From Sinomonas notoginsengisoli (GTDB lineage: Bacteria; Actinomycetota; Actinomycetes; Actinomycetales; Micrococcaceae), in contig NZ_JAIZDP010000010.1 in the NCBI RefSeq assembly GCF_021554725.1, positions 1 through 64,000 on the forward strand: a stretch of DNA of 64,000 nucleotides, given 5' to 3'. The notes beneath the pieces were generated by a model. That model ran no database searches and was not told the DNA's origin. It worked only from the letters and a program-made list of their open reading frames with translations. Positions 9,454-19,787 of this stretch are shown here, one piece after another. Position numbers and translations under genes: made by a program. Position 1 is the first letter of the stretch; each line of letters begins with the position of its first letter.

Positions 9454-9857
9454 GGGGCGCGGCCCGCGGGGGTCTCGACGATCACGGTGGTCGCCTTGAC
9501 CACGGCGGTGGCCACAGATCCGGGTTCGAGGCCCAGTTCCCGCACCGCTTCAGAACTCATGAGGGACACGACGCGGTGGGGACCGCACTGGAGCTCCACC
9601 TGCGCCATGACCCCGTCCACCGTCACCCCGGTTACGAGTCCCACGAACTGGTTGCGCGCGGATCTGCCCACGCCTGACGGGTCCGCGGGCGCCGCCGAGA
9701 TGCCGCGCGCGTGTGCCGCGAGCTCCGCGCCGTCAACTGCGGCGCGGCCCGAATCGTCCTTGTGGGCAGTGAGCGTGCCGGCGTCCACCCATCGGCGCAC
9801 AGTGTCGTCGGAGACGCCGGTGAGGCGTGCGGCGTCGGCGATGCGGATGAGTGCCAT
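9450..9857 (-). CDS. Helix-turn-helix/Mop (TOBE) molybdate-responsive regulator
   Basis: A 135-residue protein in two parts. Residues 1-50 form a MerR/excisionase-like helix-turn-helix (MALIRIADAARLTGVSDDTVRRWVDAGTLTAH). Residues 65-135 form a Mop/TOBE domain (ARNQFVGLVTGVTVDGVMAQVEL through VSLMSSEAVRELGLEPGSVATAVVKATTVIVE), the fold that binds molybdate. It is first in the operon with modABC and overlaps modA by four bases. The likely role is a molybdate-sensing DNA-binding regulator of the operon. Two matching palindromes sit just upstream of its start and are the probable operators. It differs from E. coli ModE in having a MerR-like rather than winged LysR-like DNA-binding domain. Confidence 0.85.
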   Translation of the reverse strand: MALIRIADAARLTGVSDDTVRRWVDAGTLTAHKDDSGRAAVDGAELAAHARGISAAPADPSGVGRSARNQFVGLVTGVTVDGVMAQVELQCGPHRVVSLMSSEAVRELGLEPGSVATAVVKATTVIVETPAGRAP

Positions 9858-9870
9858 GCGCCGAGTCTAG

Positions 9871-9917
9871 TTCCGCGCATGCGGAAGCCAAGCTCGTTTT
9901 GCTCCGCAAATGCGGTA
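9871..9917. promoter_or_regulatory. Tandem palindromic operators for the molybdate operon
   Basis: TTCCGCGCATGCGGAA (9871-9886) has 6-base arms around a 4-base spacer. CTCCGCAAATGCGGTA (9902-9917) repeats the core CCGC-N4-GCGG. Their centres are 31 bases apart, about three helical turns, which would put bound dimers on one DNA face. They lie 14-60 bases upstream of the regulator's ATG and also between the molybdate operon and the divergent phosphatase gene. Binding by the Mop-type regulator is inferred. Confidence 0.6.
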
Positions 9918-10009
9918 TCGATCTGAGAATGAGGAGGACATGGAAGAATTGGGGGTGCGTCCACCGCCGCACGCGTGCCCTCCACCCCCCACCAAGCGAG
10001 GAGCCGTCC

Positions 10010-10870
10010 ATGAGCGAGTCCGCCCCGCACGAGCCCGAAGAGCACAACCGCCTCCAGCCCGACCCCACGAATCCAGCCGGGCCAGTCGTCTACCGCAGCG
10101 GCCAGGAAATCGAGTGCTGGCTCACCGATATGGACGGGGTGCTCGTCCACGAGAACCACCCCATCCCCGGTGCCTCGGAACTGATCCAGCGGTGGGTGGA
10201 CACGTCCCGCCGCTTCCTCGTGCTCACCAACAACTCGATCTACACCCCGCGCGACCTCACCGCGCGGCTGGCCACCTCCGGCCTGAACGTGCCGGAGGAG
10301 AACATCTGGACCTCCGCACTCGCCACCGCGGGGTTCCTCAAGGACCAGATGCCCGGGGCGCGCTGCTATGTCATCGGCGAGGCGGGCCTCACGACGGCGC
10401 TCCACGAGGCCGGAATGATCCTCACCGACCAGGATCCGGACTATGTGGTGCTCGGCGAGACCCGCACCTACTCGTTCAACGCGATCACCATGGCGATCCG
10501 CCTCATCGTCGAAGGTGCCCGCTTCATCGCCACCAACCCGGATGCCACCGGCCCTTCGCGGGAGGGGATCCTCCCCGCCACCGGCTCCATCGCCGCCCTC
10601 ATCACCAAGGCGACCGGCCGCGAGCCCTACACGATCGGCAAGCCGAACCCCATGATGTTCCGCTCGGCCATGAACCAGATCGACGCCCACTCCGAGACCA
10701 CGGCGATGATCGGCGACCGCATGGACACCGACATCATCGCGGGCATGGAGGCCGGGCTGCACACGGTCCTCGTCCTCTCGGGGATCACCCAGCGGGAGGA
10801 CATCTCGGCGTACCCGTTCCGGCCCAACCAGGTGCTCCCCTCGGTCAAGGACCTACTGCAGCAGCTCTAG
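10010..10870 (+). CDS. NagD-like HAD-IIA sugar phosphatase
   Basis: A 286-residue HAD hydrolase of the NagD/AraL subfamily (IIA), which usually dephosphorylates small sugar or nucleotide phosphates. Motif I is CWLTDMDGVLVHENHPIPGA with D40 and D42; motif II is FLVLTNNS; the C2-type cap lies between residues about 80 and 190; the lysine is in TIGKPNPMMF and motif IV is MIGDRMDTDIIAGMEAG. The ATG is preceded by GCGAGGAG at six bases. The first 30 residues are an extra polar tail. It points away from the molybdate operon and appears monocistronic. The substrate is not predictable. Confidence 0.85.
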   Translation: MSESAPHEPEEHNRLQPDPTNPAGPVVYRSGQEIECWLTDMDGVLVHENHPIPGASELIQRWVDTSRRFLVLTNNSIYTPRDLTARLATSGLNVPEENIWTSALATAGFLKDQMPGARCYVIGEAGLTTALHEAGMILTDQDPDYVVLGETRTYSFNAITMAIRLIVEGARFIATNPDATGPSREGILPATGSIAALITKATGREPYTIGKPNPMMFRSAMNQIDAHSETTAMIGDRMDTDIIAGMEAGLHTVLVLSGITQREDISAYPFRPNQVLPSVKDLLQQL

Positions 10871-10986
10871 GTGTCTGCCGCGTCACTCGGGGGTGTCGGC
10901 AACGAGACGCCGAGGCGCGAAATACCACCGTTCCTTCCGACGCTTACGTGAATAGTTCCCCGATAGCGGAGCAGAAGGAGATCGAC

Positions 10987-11745
10987 ATGGCACAGTTCAC
11001 CGGCAGGGTAGCCCTCGTCACGGGGGGCGGTTCGGGCCTCGGAGAGGCGATCGGCAAGGAGCTCGCGGCGAAGGGCGCAAGCGTGGTCCTCACGGACATC
11101 AACCTCGAGGCGGCCCAGCACGTGGCGCAGGAGATCACGGACGCGGGTGGGACGGCGTCGGCCTTCCAGCAGGACACGGCAAAGAAGCAGGACTCCGAGA
11201 GGGCGGTCCAGTTCGCCGTGGAGACGTACGGAAAGCTCAACTACGCCGTCAACAACGCCGGAATCGGCGGGAAGAACGCCCCGACAGGCGAACTCGACCT
11301 CGATGATTGGGACAAGGTCATCGACATCAACCTGAACGGTGTCCTCTACGGGATGCGCTACCAGATCCCGGAGATGCTCAAGGCTGGGGCCAAGGACAGC
11401 GCGATCGTGAACATGGCCTCGATCCACGGCGCAGTCGCGGCGCTGGGCAACAGTGCCTACACGGCAGCCAAGCACGGCGTGGTGGGCGTGACGAAGAACG
11501 CCGCCGCCGAGTACGGCCCGCAGGGGCTGCGCATCAACGCGGTCGGCCCGGGATACATCCAGACCCCACTGTTGGAGAACAGCCTCTCCGCGGAGGTCAT
11601 GGAGGCCCTCAAGGCCAAGCATGTCCTGGGGCGCCTCGGCCGGCCGGAGGAGGTTGCCCACGTCGTGACGTTCCTGCTGTCCGACGACGCCTCGTTCGTC
11701 ACGGGCGGCTACTACCTGATCGACGGCGGCTACACGACCGTCTGA
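10987..11745 (+). CDS. Short-chain dehydrogenase/reductase (SDR)
   Basis: A 252-residue classical SDR. The NAD(P)-binding glycine motif is TGGGSGLG (12-19), with D37 at the end of the second strand (VVLTDIN), which favours NAD over NADP. NNAG is at 89-92, and the catalytic S145 (MASIHG), Y158 and K162 (YTAAK) are all present. The C-terminal substrate region ends FVTGGYYLIDGGYTTV. AGGAGAT lies just before the ATG. Neighbours give no clue to the substrate; 3-oxoacyl, sugar and polyol substrates are all common for this shape. Confidence 0.88.
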   Translation: MAQFTGRVALVTGGGSGLGEAIGKELAAKGASVVLTDINLEAAQHVAQEITDAGGTASAFQQDTAKKQDSERAVQFAVETYGKLNYAVNNAGIGGKNAPTGELDLDDWDKVIDINLNGVLYGMRYQIPEMLKAGAKDSAIVNMASIHGAVAALGNSAYTAAKHGVVGVTKNAAAEYGPQGLRINAVGPGYIQTPLLENSLSAEVMEALKAKHVLGRLGRPEEVAHVVTFLLSDDASFVTGGYYLIDGGYTTV

Positions 11746-11778
11746 CCCAGCCGCACCACGGCTGAAACGAACGACGCC

Positions 11779-11810
11779 GGCCGGTCACCTCCCGCGCGAG
11801 GTGACCGGCC
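11779..11810. terminator. Strong bidirectional stem-loop terminator
   Basis: GGCCGGTCACCTC (11779-11791) pairs without mismatch with GAGGTGACCGGCC (11798-11810) around the loop CCGCGC. It lies between the converging SDR and hydrolase genes. No T-run follows on either strand. Confidence 0.7.
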
Positions 11811-11840
11811 CGCGTCGTCGTGCGCACTTCAGGTCCAGGC

Positions 11841-12872
11841 CTAGCCCGGACCGCCTCCCCCGCCGCCGATGCGGCGCGGCAGCGGCAGGAGCTGCGGGAG
11901 GATCTGGCTGAGCAGCCTGTTGTAGACGATGCCGCTCCACTGCGGGCTCGCGTGCGCCGGGAAGGCGCCGACGGTCTGGAGGTCCGAGCTCACGAGGTTC
12001 GGCGCGAAGAGCCGTTCCCAGCGGGAGCGTGCGGAGGCGTAGGCAACCGTCTGGTCGCCGGGGTTCCCAAAGAACGCCATCTGCGCGGTACCGAGGGCGC
12101 CCCCGAACCGGGTCGCGTCCCAGTCGTAGATGTACTGCGACTCGGTTTGGATGAGCACGCTCGAGGGAGCGAGCGGCGAGAGCTGCTCAAGAGTCTGGTT
12201 CAGGATCTGGGTCCACGTGCGCTCGTTCTTGTGGATCGCCCGTTCGCCGAACTCGTACCCGCCACGCACCACCGAGGGAATGCGGATCCCGATGTCGTAC
12301 AGGTACACGACCGAGTCGAACCAGGTCTGGTCGAGGACGTCGAACTTCGAGGCCGGCGTCGAATCGAGCAGGATCACCTGGACCTGCAGCCCGTCCTCAG
12401 CGAGCAGCCGGGACGCGGCCTCGACCGCGACCATGCCTCCGAAAGAGTGGCCATAGAAGTACAGCGTCCGCAGGCGCTTCTGGCGGACGTACACCCGCAG
12501 CGTGTCCAGGACCTCGTCGATATCGAGGCCCGTGTTCGAGTAGCCCACAGCTGCGAGCTGCCCTCGCTCTGCAAGGGACGAATGCAGCGAGGCGAGAATG
12601 ATCCTCGCCTCCTCCCAGCTCGTCTTGTAGCCGGGGAACAGGATCCAGGAGGTGCCGGGGAAGCGCTGCCGAGCGTCGTCGTCCGCCACCTCGAGGAGCA
12701 CGGTCTGCCGGCGCCGGCTCTGCACCTCGCGGGTGACGAACGTGTCCGCCGCGAGCAGCGCCGAGGCCGTTGCACCTCCCAGAAAGGCCCGGCGGGAGAA
12801 CGATCTGACCCGCCGCGCGGAACGCAGCAGGGACAGGTCAATCCCCGGCGGGCCCTCGGGTGGTCCTGGCAC
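11841..12872 (-). CDS. Tat-exported alpha/beta hydrolase
   Basis: A protein of about 343 residues. The N-terminal part has a twin-arginine signal, SRRAFLGGATASALLAA, so it is probably exported folded by the Tat system. The body is an alpha/beta hydrolase: the nucleophile elbow is YFYGHSFGGMVAVEA, with the serine in GHSFGG; a strand WILFPGYKTSW precedes it. The acid and histidine are not certain, though HASPQWSGIVYNRLL near the end may supply the histidine. The GTG at 12872, 22 bases after the pyrE stop, is the best start but its ribosome site (GGCGGAG) is close. It is probably co-transcribed with pyrE. Lipase/esterase activity is plausible; the substrate is unknown. Confidence 0.7.
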   Translation of the reverse strand: MPGPPEGPPGIDLSLLRSARRVRSFSRRAFLGGATASALLAADTFVTREVQSRRRQTVLLEVADDDARQRFPGTSWILFPGYKTSWEEARIILASLHSSLAERGQLAAVGYSNTGLDIDEVLDTLRVYVRQKRLRTLYFYGHSFGGMVAVEAASRLLAEDGLQVQVILLDSTPASKFDVLDQTWFDSVVYLYDIGIRIPSVVRGGYEFGERAIHKNERTWTQILNQTLEQLSPLAPSSVLIQTESQYIYDWDATRFGGALGTAQMAFFGNPGDQTVAYASARSRWERLFAPNLVSSDLQTVGAFPAHASPQWSGIVYNRLLSQILPQLLPLPRRIGGGGGGPG

Positions 12873-12894
12873 GTCTCCGCCCGGGCTAGGCCCC

Positions 12895-13473
12895 TCAGTC
12901 GAGGCCGAGCTCGTCCTTCCCGAACGCGAAGAGGTACGGCACGCCGGCCTCGGCCTCGATCCGCTCCTTTGCGCCCGTGGCTCGGTCCACGATGACGGCG
13001 ACGGCGGCAACCTCACCGCCCGCGGTGCGCACGCCCTCGACGGCGGCAAGCGCCGACCCTCCCGTCGTCGAGGTGTCCTCGAGCACCACCACCTTGCGGC
13101 CTTCGACTCCAGGCCCCTCGACCTGCCGGCCCATGCCGTAGGACTTCTGCGCCTTGCGCACCACGAACGCGTCAACTGCGCGACCGGCCTCGCGTGCCGC
13201 GTGCATGACGGCTGTCCCCACCGGGTCGGCCCCCATCGTGAGGCCGCCTGCGGCGTCGACCTCGACGCCTGCTGAGTCGATGAGGTCCAGCATGACCTGG
13301 CCCACGAGTTGGCTCGCCTCATGGTGCAGCGTGATGCGGCGCAGGTCCACGTAGTAGTCGGCCTCCTTGCCGCTTGAGAGGATCACCTTGCCCCGCACCA
13401 CGGCCAGCTCCTTGATCAGCTCGAGGAGGCGGGCGCGGGCGGCGGCGATGTCAACGGGGGCGGCGTCAGTCAT
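12895..13473 (-). CDS. pyrE: Orotate phosphoribosyltransferase
   Basis: A 192-residue PyrE, which joins orotate to PRPP to give orotidine 5'-phosphate in pyrimidine synthesis. The PRPP-binding loop VVVLEDTSTTGGSALA is at 128-143, the flexible-loop region is FVVRKAQKSYGMGRQVEG, and LSSGKEADYYVDLR near residue 32 and LTMGADPVG near 78 are conserved family blocks. Length is normal. The ATG at 13473 gives the usual N-terminus. It precedes the Tat-exported hydrolase and is divergent from the stealth gene. Confidence 0.93.
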   Translation of the reverse strand: MTDAAPVDIAAARARLLELIKELAVVRGKVILSSGKEADYYVDLRRITLHHEASQLVGQVMLDLIDSAGVEVDAAGGLTMGADPVGTAVMHAAREAGRAVDAFVVRKAQKSYGMGRQVEGPGVEGRKVVVLEDTSTTGGSALAAVEGVRTAGGEVAAVAVIVDRATGAKERIEAEAGVPYLFAFGKDELGLD

Positions 13474-13570
13474 GCTTGCGATTCTAGTAGCGACGACATC
13501 GGTGAGTGGCGGCGTCGTGCGCCTATCATGTGCCTTGAGTGAGCCACCCCAATGCGCCCTGAGGAGGCCA

Positions 13571-15175
13571 GTGAATACATCCCTCACCCCTGCCGAGGTC
13601 TACCATGCCACGCCTGACCCCGAAGAGGCCGCGCCTCCCGTGCTCGAGGTCACCTCGGCCGCCGCCGGGCGCCGGCTCTCGGACCGGGACGATCTGGTGC
13701 GCTTCAAGAAGCGCGGCTACGCACTGGTCAACACCACCCGGACACCCCACGAGGCAATGGTCGAGGACCTGCTGTTCGTGCGCGATGTCCTGGACCGCGC
13801 GGACATCCCGTACCTTCTGGTCCGCGGCAACGATGCCCGGCCCGTCATCGCGGTCGATTGGACCACCCGCAAGGACCTTCGCCGTGCCCTCGTCGAAGCA
13901 TGCCAGGACGAGCCGTTCTACTCCCTGACGGTGGATACGCGGAAGGACAGGGCGCTGCTCGTCGCTGACGGCAGGCTCGCCGAGTCCGGACAGGCACGCA
14001 TGTTCCGTCTCTACCGGCCCCGCATCGAGCCGAAGGGCGGGCTGCGGTACGGCCAGGAGACCGGCGTCCAGATCGAGCTGTGGAAGTGGGAGGGCGAGGA
14101 CCTGCACCTCCCGATCGAGAACTCCCTCACCCGCCGCACCCTGCCGCGAAACGAGGCTGTGCGCGGGACGGTCGAGCGCTTCGGCCGGACCTGGCCCACC
14201 ATCGAGAACATGTTCGCCGACCATGCCACGGACATCGACTTCCAGATCGACATCGTCTTCTCGTGGGTGGACGGTGCGGACGCCGAGTTCCGCAAGTATC
14301 GCGCCTCATTCCTGCCGGGTGTGGTGCTCGGTGAGGGCGACGACGCCGAAGCCCGCCACCGGCAGATCGACGAGCTCAAGTACGCCCTGCGCAGCGTCCA
14401 CATGTTCGCGCCGTGGATCAACCGAATCTTCATCTGCACCGACTCCAAGCCGCCGGAATGGCTCGATCCGTCCAATGAACGGATCACCATCGTCCCGGCG
14501 GCTGACCACTTCAAGGACCCGTCGGTGCTGCCCGTGTTCAACTCGCAGGCCATCGAGTCGCAGCTCCAGCACATCAAGGGGCTCTCGGAGTACTTCCTGT
14601 ACTCGAACGACGACATGTTCCTCGGCCGGCCCCTCGGCCCGGACATGTTCTTCTCCCCGGGTGGGATCACCAAGTTCATCGAGGCCCCGACCCGGATCGG
14701 GCTCGGGGACAATCACCTCGACCGCTCGGGCCACGAGAACGCTGCCCGTGTGAACCGGCGCCTCCTCTACGAGCGGTTTGGCCGGATCACCACGCGGCAC
14801 CTCGAGCACACGGCCGCCCCGCTGCGAAAGTCGGTGCTGCTCGAGATGGAGCGCGAGTTCCCCGCGGAGTTCGCCAGGACGGCCGCCGCGCGCTTCCGCA
14901 CGTGGGACAGCATCTCGGTGACGAACTCCTTCTACCACTACTACGCGCTCCTGACGGGGCGGGCCGTGACGAACATCACGGCGAAGGTCCAGTACGTCGA
15001 CACGACCGTGCCGTCAGGGCTGGACCTCCTGGACCGGCTCCTCAAGAAGCGCAACCAGGACTTCTTCTGCCTCAACGACGGGTCCTTCCCCGAGGTCTCC
15101 CCTCAGGAGCGCCAGGAGCGCGTGACGGACTTCCTCGAGAAGTACTTCCCCATCCCGGCACCGTGGGAGCGCTGA
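13571..15175 (+). CDS. Stealth-family sugar-phosphate transferase
   Basis: A 534-residue protein of the stealth family, D-hexose-1-phosphoryl transferases that make phosphodiester-linked cell-wall or capsule glycans and are related to GlcNAc-1-phosphotransferase. Conserved region 1 is IDIVFSWVDGADAEF near residue 219; region 2 runs from DELKYALRSVHMFAPW to IFICTDSKPPEWL; region 3 includes YFLYSNDDMFLGRPL; region 4 lies near LLKKRNQDFFCLNDG. The first 200 residues form a separate N-terminal part (RFKKRGYALVNTTR, IPYLLVRGNDARPVIAVDW) found with stealth domains in actinobacteria. Start is GTG with GAGGAGG three bases upstream. No other glycan genes are adjacent. Confidence 0.88.
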   Translation: MNTSLTPAEVYHATPDPEEAAPPVLEVTSAAAGRRLSDRDDLVRFKKRGYALVNTTRTPHEAMVEDLLFVRDVLDRADIPYLLVRGNDARPVIAVDWTTRKDLRRALVEACQDEPFYSLTVDTRKDRALLVADGRLAESGQARMFRLYRPRIEPKGGLRYGQETGVQIELWKWEGEDLHLPIENSLTRRTLPRNEAVRGTVERFGRTWPTIENMFADHATDIDFQIDIVFSWVDGADAEFRKYRASFLPGVVLGEGDDAEARHRQIDELKYALRSVHMFAPWINRIFICTDSKPPEWLDPSNERITIVPAADHFKDPSVLPVFNSQAIESQLQHIKGLSEYFLYSNDDMFLGRPLGPDMFFSPGGITKFIEAPTRIGLGDNHLDRSGHENAARVNRRLLYERFGRITTRHLEHTAAPLRKSVLLEMEREFPAEFARTAAARFRTWDSISVTNSFYHYYALLTGRAVTNITAKVQYVDTTVPSGLDLLDRLLKKRNQDFFCLNDGSFPEVSPQERQERVTDFLEKYFPIPAPWER

Positions 15176-15215
15176 GCGACCGCCCAGAGGCCCAGAGGCT
15201 CAGGGGCTCAGGGGC

Positions 15216-16187
15216 TTAGACCACGGGGAGCATGCCCGTTGACGGGCCTACGCCCTCGCGAGTGCCCCTGCGGACCGGCCGCGCGCCGTCGTCCGCGGGG
15301 AAGCTGACGCCCGCTTCGGCGAGAAGACGGGCGACGTCGGCCCCGCCCACCTCACGTCCCACCGTGCCGCCGCCCGCCGCGGGCACCACCGAATGCAGCA
15401 CCGTGTCGGCGTACACGTGCACGAGGTTGTACGCCTGGGCTGCGTCACGCCCGCGCGTCTCGCGGAAGCCTGAGACGCGGTCCACTCCGCCGGCGAGGTC
15501 CTGGGTGTAGCACGTCGCGGAGGCCACGGAGACGGGGATCCCGGCGAACGTCCCGGACGTCGAGTAGTGCAGATGGCCGGCGAGGATCGCCCGCACGTCC
15601 GACCCGCGGAGCACGTCAGCGAGCGCGGCCTGCCCGCGCAGCTCCACGAGCACCGCGAGCTCCTGAACGGACGGCACGGGTGGGTGGTGCATCGCAAGGA
15701 TCGTGCCATCCGGCGCGGGGAAGGTCAGCTCCTCCGCCAGCCACTCGAGCTGGGCGGACGAGAGCTCACCGTGGTGGAAGCCAGGCACGCTCGAGTCGAG
15801 CACGATGATCCGGAGCCCCTTCACCCAGTGGACCCGGTCGAGCGGCTCCGAGGAGGGGTCCTCGCCGAGCAGGTGCGTGCGGAGCGCGGAACGCGAGTCA
15901 TGGTTCCCCATCGCCCAGATCAGGCGGGCACCGAGAGCCTCGGCTGCGGGCTCGGCGATGCCCCTCAGGCGCACATAGGCCTCGGGCTCTCCCCGGTCCG
16001 CGAGATCCCCGGTGACGACGATAGCCTCGGGCGAGCCGCCGGCGTCGTGCATCTGCTCGAACACGCGCCGCACGCGGGCCTCGGCGTCGAGAGACCCCGC
16101 GAGGAGGCCGTCGCCGAGCAGGTGCGTATCGCTGACGTGGAGGAGGAAGTGGCGCGGCCGCGGATGCTCGGCCTGAATGGTGCCCAT
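15216..16187 (-). CDS. Metallophosphoesterase, CpdA-like cyclic nucleotide phosphodiesterase
   Basis: A 323-residue calcineurin-like phosphoesterase of the class III cyclic nucleotide phosphodiesterase type (CpdA, Rv0805). The metal-binding motifs occur in order: HVSDTH (D20, H22), [32 protein letters not shown] and AGHLHYS. The GNHD and GHLH spacing is that of CpdA. The C-terminal 60 residues beyond the domain are low in conserved features. Likely role is hydrolysis of cAMP or another phosphodiester in the cytoplasm. It converges with the stealth gene and has its own promoter region. Confidence 0.85.
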   Translation of the reverse strand: MGTIQAEHPRPRHFLLHVSDTHLLGDGLLAGSLDAEARVRRVFEQMHDAGGSPEAIVVTGDLADRGEPEAYVRLRGIAEPAAEALGARLIWAMGNHDSRSALRTHLLGEDPSSEPLDRVHWVKGLRIIVLDSSVPGFHHGELSSAQLEWLAEELTFPAPDGTILAMHHPPVPSVQELAVLVELRGQAALADVLRGSDVRAILAGHLHYSTSGTFAGIPVSVASATCYTQDLAGGVDRVSGFRETRGRDAAQAYNLVHVYADTVLHSVVPAAGGGTVGREVGGADVARLLAEAGVSFPADDGARPVRRGTREGVGPSTGMLPVV

Positions 16188-16301
16188 CGGGACCCTTCTA
16201 TCGTCTCGGAGTCAGTTTCCCCAGTGCACACATCCAAAACATCGGCACGGTGAATGTCCAGTGAACGCGCTGCAAACCACGCAACTTGAAGGAAACGCAG
16301 G

Positions 16302-16341
16302 GGCGGACGACGGCGGGAGCCTCCTCCCGCCGTCGTCCGCC
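16302..16341. terminator. Long perfect hairpin terminator
   Basis: GGCGGACGACGGCGGGAG (16302-16319) pairs over all 18 bases with 16324-16341 around the loop CCTC. It lies 18 bases beyond the stop of the minus-strand symporter gene, so it most likely ends the uidA-uidB transcript. It has no T-run. Confidence 0.75.
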
Positions 16342-16359
16342 TCTGGGCATCGGGTTGGC

Positions 16360-17787
16360 TCAGGCCTCCGGCTCGGAGTGCTTCGCCACGGTGTTCGCGT
16401 CGGCTCCGATCCCCGCACCTGCCTGCATGTGCCGTTCGCGGATCTCGGCGACGATCTTCGCGTGGCGATCGTCCGTGAGGTCGTAGAAGAACATGATCAC
16501 GCCTGCGGCGATCGCGAGGACGGCGGGGATGAGGCCTGCCGCGATCTGGATCCCGAGCACCGCCTGCGAGGTCTGCTGGGCCGCGTGGCCGTCGTAGCCG
16601 CCCCACGCGATCGCGTAGCCGGCAAGGGCGCCGCCGACCGCCTGGCCCGTTTTACGGGTGAACGAGAAGAGGGAGTAGATGATGCCCTCCGAGCGCACGC
16701 CCGTCTTCCACTCGCCGTACTCGACCGTGTCCGCCTCGAGGGCCCACACCACGATGTTGACGCCCACCACGCCGGCCATCGCGATCACGAAGCCCAGGAA
16801 GCCGAACCATGCGAGGGAGGCGGGGGAAAGGAGCACGATCACGCCGCCCACCACGAGGACGCCGACGAACGTGATGTAGACGGCGCGCTTGCTTGTCCGG
16901 GCGACGAGGGCGGGAATGACTGCGCCGAGGGCGAGGGTCACGACGAGCTGGACGATCGAGAGCACCGGGATGAGGCCCAGATTGTGGAGCACGTCGCGGA
17001 AGTAGTAGACCTGCACGGTGGTCAGCGAGAGGTAGCCGGAGAGGAAGAGCACCGAGGAGAGGCACAGCATCAGCAGGGGCTTGTTCCCCTTGAGGGTGCG
17101 CATGCTCTGCTTGAACGAGACCTTCGGGACGTCGCGGACCACCTTCTCGCGGGTGGTGAAGAACGTGAACAGGTACAGGGCCACGCCGATGACCATGAAG
17201 ATGATCGTCACGGTGGTGAAGATCGGCTGGAGGTCTGCTCCGGCCTTGAGCAGCGGCGCCACGAAGATGCCGAGGGCGGAGCCGACGAGCAGTGCACCGA
17301 TAGTCCGCGAGGAGGCCAGCTTGGCGCGCTCCTTGGGCCGCGGGGTCATGGCACCGGCCATCGAGCCGTAGGGGATGTTGACCAGCGAATAGGCCAGGCC
17401 GAGCGCCGCGTACACGATGTAGGCGTAGACGAGCTTGCCGCCCTCGCCGATCTGGGGGATGTGGAAGTTCAGGAACGTGAGCACCATGAGCGGCAGCGCG
17501 CCGAACAGGATGAACGGGCGGAACTTGCCCCAGCGCTTCGTGTAGGTGCGGTCCACGAGCCGCCCGGCCAGGAGGTCGGAGAACGCGTCGAAGATCCGCA
17601 CCACCAGGAACAGCGTTCCCGCAGCGGCCGCGGAGATCCCGGCCACGTCTGTGTAGTAGACGAGCAGGAACATCGTGGTGGTGGTGAAGGCGAGGTTGTT
17701 CGCGGCGTCGCCCGCCCCGTAGCCGATGATGCTCTTCAGGCTGAGCTTGCCGGCCTTCGACGGGGCGCTGGTGGGTGAAGACGTCAT
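16360..17787 (-). CDS. uidB: Glycoside/hexuronide:cation symporter (GPH family)
   Basis: A 475-residue, 12-span membrane transporter of the GPH (glycoside-pentoside-hexuronide) family, related to UidB and MelB. GYGAGDAANNLAFTTTT near the start, RIFDAFSDLLAGRLVDRT with the conserved cation-site aspartates, GKFRPFILFGALP in the first intracellular loop, and EYGEWKTGVRSEG before span 11 are family signatures. It lies 31 bases after uidA, so glucuronide uptake coupled to Na+ or H+ is the best reading. Two ATG codons (17793 and 17787) are possible; AAGGA spacing favours 17787. Confidence 0.87.
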   Translation of the reverse strand: MTSSPTSAPSKAGKLSLKSIIGYGAGDAANNLAFTTTTMFLLVYYTDVAGISAAAAGTLFLVVRIFDAFSDLLAGRLVDRTYTKRWGKFRPFILFGALPLMVLTFLNFHIPQIGEGGKLVYAYIVYAALGLAYSLVNIPYGSMAGAMTPRPKERAKLASSRTIGALLVGSALGIFVAPLLKAGADLQPIFTTVTIIFMVIGVALYLFTFFTTREKVVRDVPKVSFKQSMRTLKGNKPLLMLCLSSVLFLSGYLSLTTVQVYYFRDVLHNLGLIPVLSIVQLVVTLALGAVIPALVARTSKRAVYITFVGVLVVGGVIVLLSPASLAWFGFLGFVIAMAGVVGVNIVVWALEADTVEYGEWKTGVRSEGIIYSLFSFTRKTGQAVGGALAGYAIAWGGYDGHAAQQTSQAVLGIQIAAGLIPAVLAIAAGVIMFFYDLTDDRHAKIVAEIRERHMQAGAGIGADANTVAKHSEPEA

Positions 17788-17818
17788 TGTCATGGTCCTT
17801 GGTCCTGGTCTTGCAGCC

Positions 17819-19714
<1,896 letters not shown>

Positions 19715-19735
19715 CTAAGAACGTATGGAAACGTG

Positions 19736-19760
19736 TGGCAATCGTTTGCCATAAATTGCC
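19736..19760. promoter_or_regulatory. LacI-family operator with third half-site (uidA)
   Basis: TGGCAATCGTTTGCCA (19736-19751) has 6-base arms around TCGT, the usual LacI-family shape. A further TTGCC (19756-19760) follows the first TTGCC at exactly ten bases. The site is upstream of uidA. Four other clear copies occur in the next 14 kb. Confidence 0.75.
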
Positions 19761-19787
19761 AAACCGCGGTGCATGCGCCGCGGTCGT

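Noticed and set aside
11779-11810. Inverted repeat as a regulator site
   Set aside because: It lies between converging genes, away from any promoter; terminator is more likely.
15176-15215. Short CCCAGAGG/CAGGGGCT direct repeats after the stealth gene
   Set aside because: Low-complexity GC sequence of 40 bases between converging genes, with no support for function.
16302-16341. Long perfect inverted repeat as IS end
   Set aside because: It is a hairpin with a 4-base loop directly after a stop codon, so a terminator is the simpler reading.
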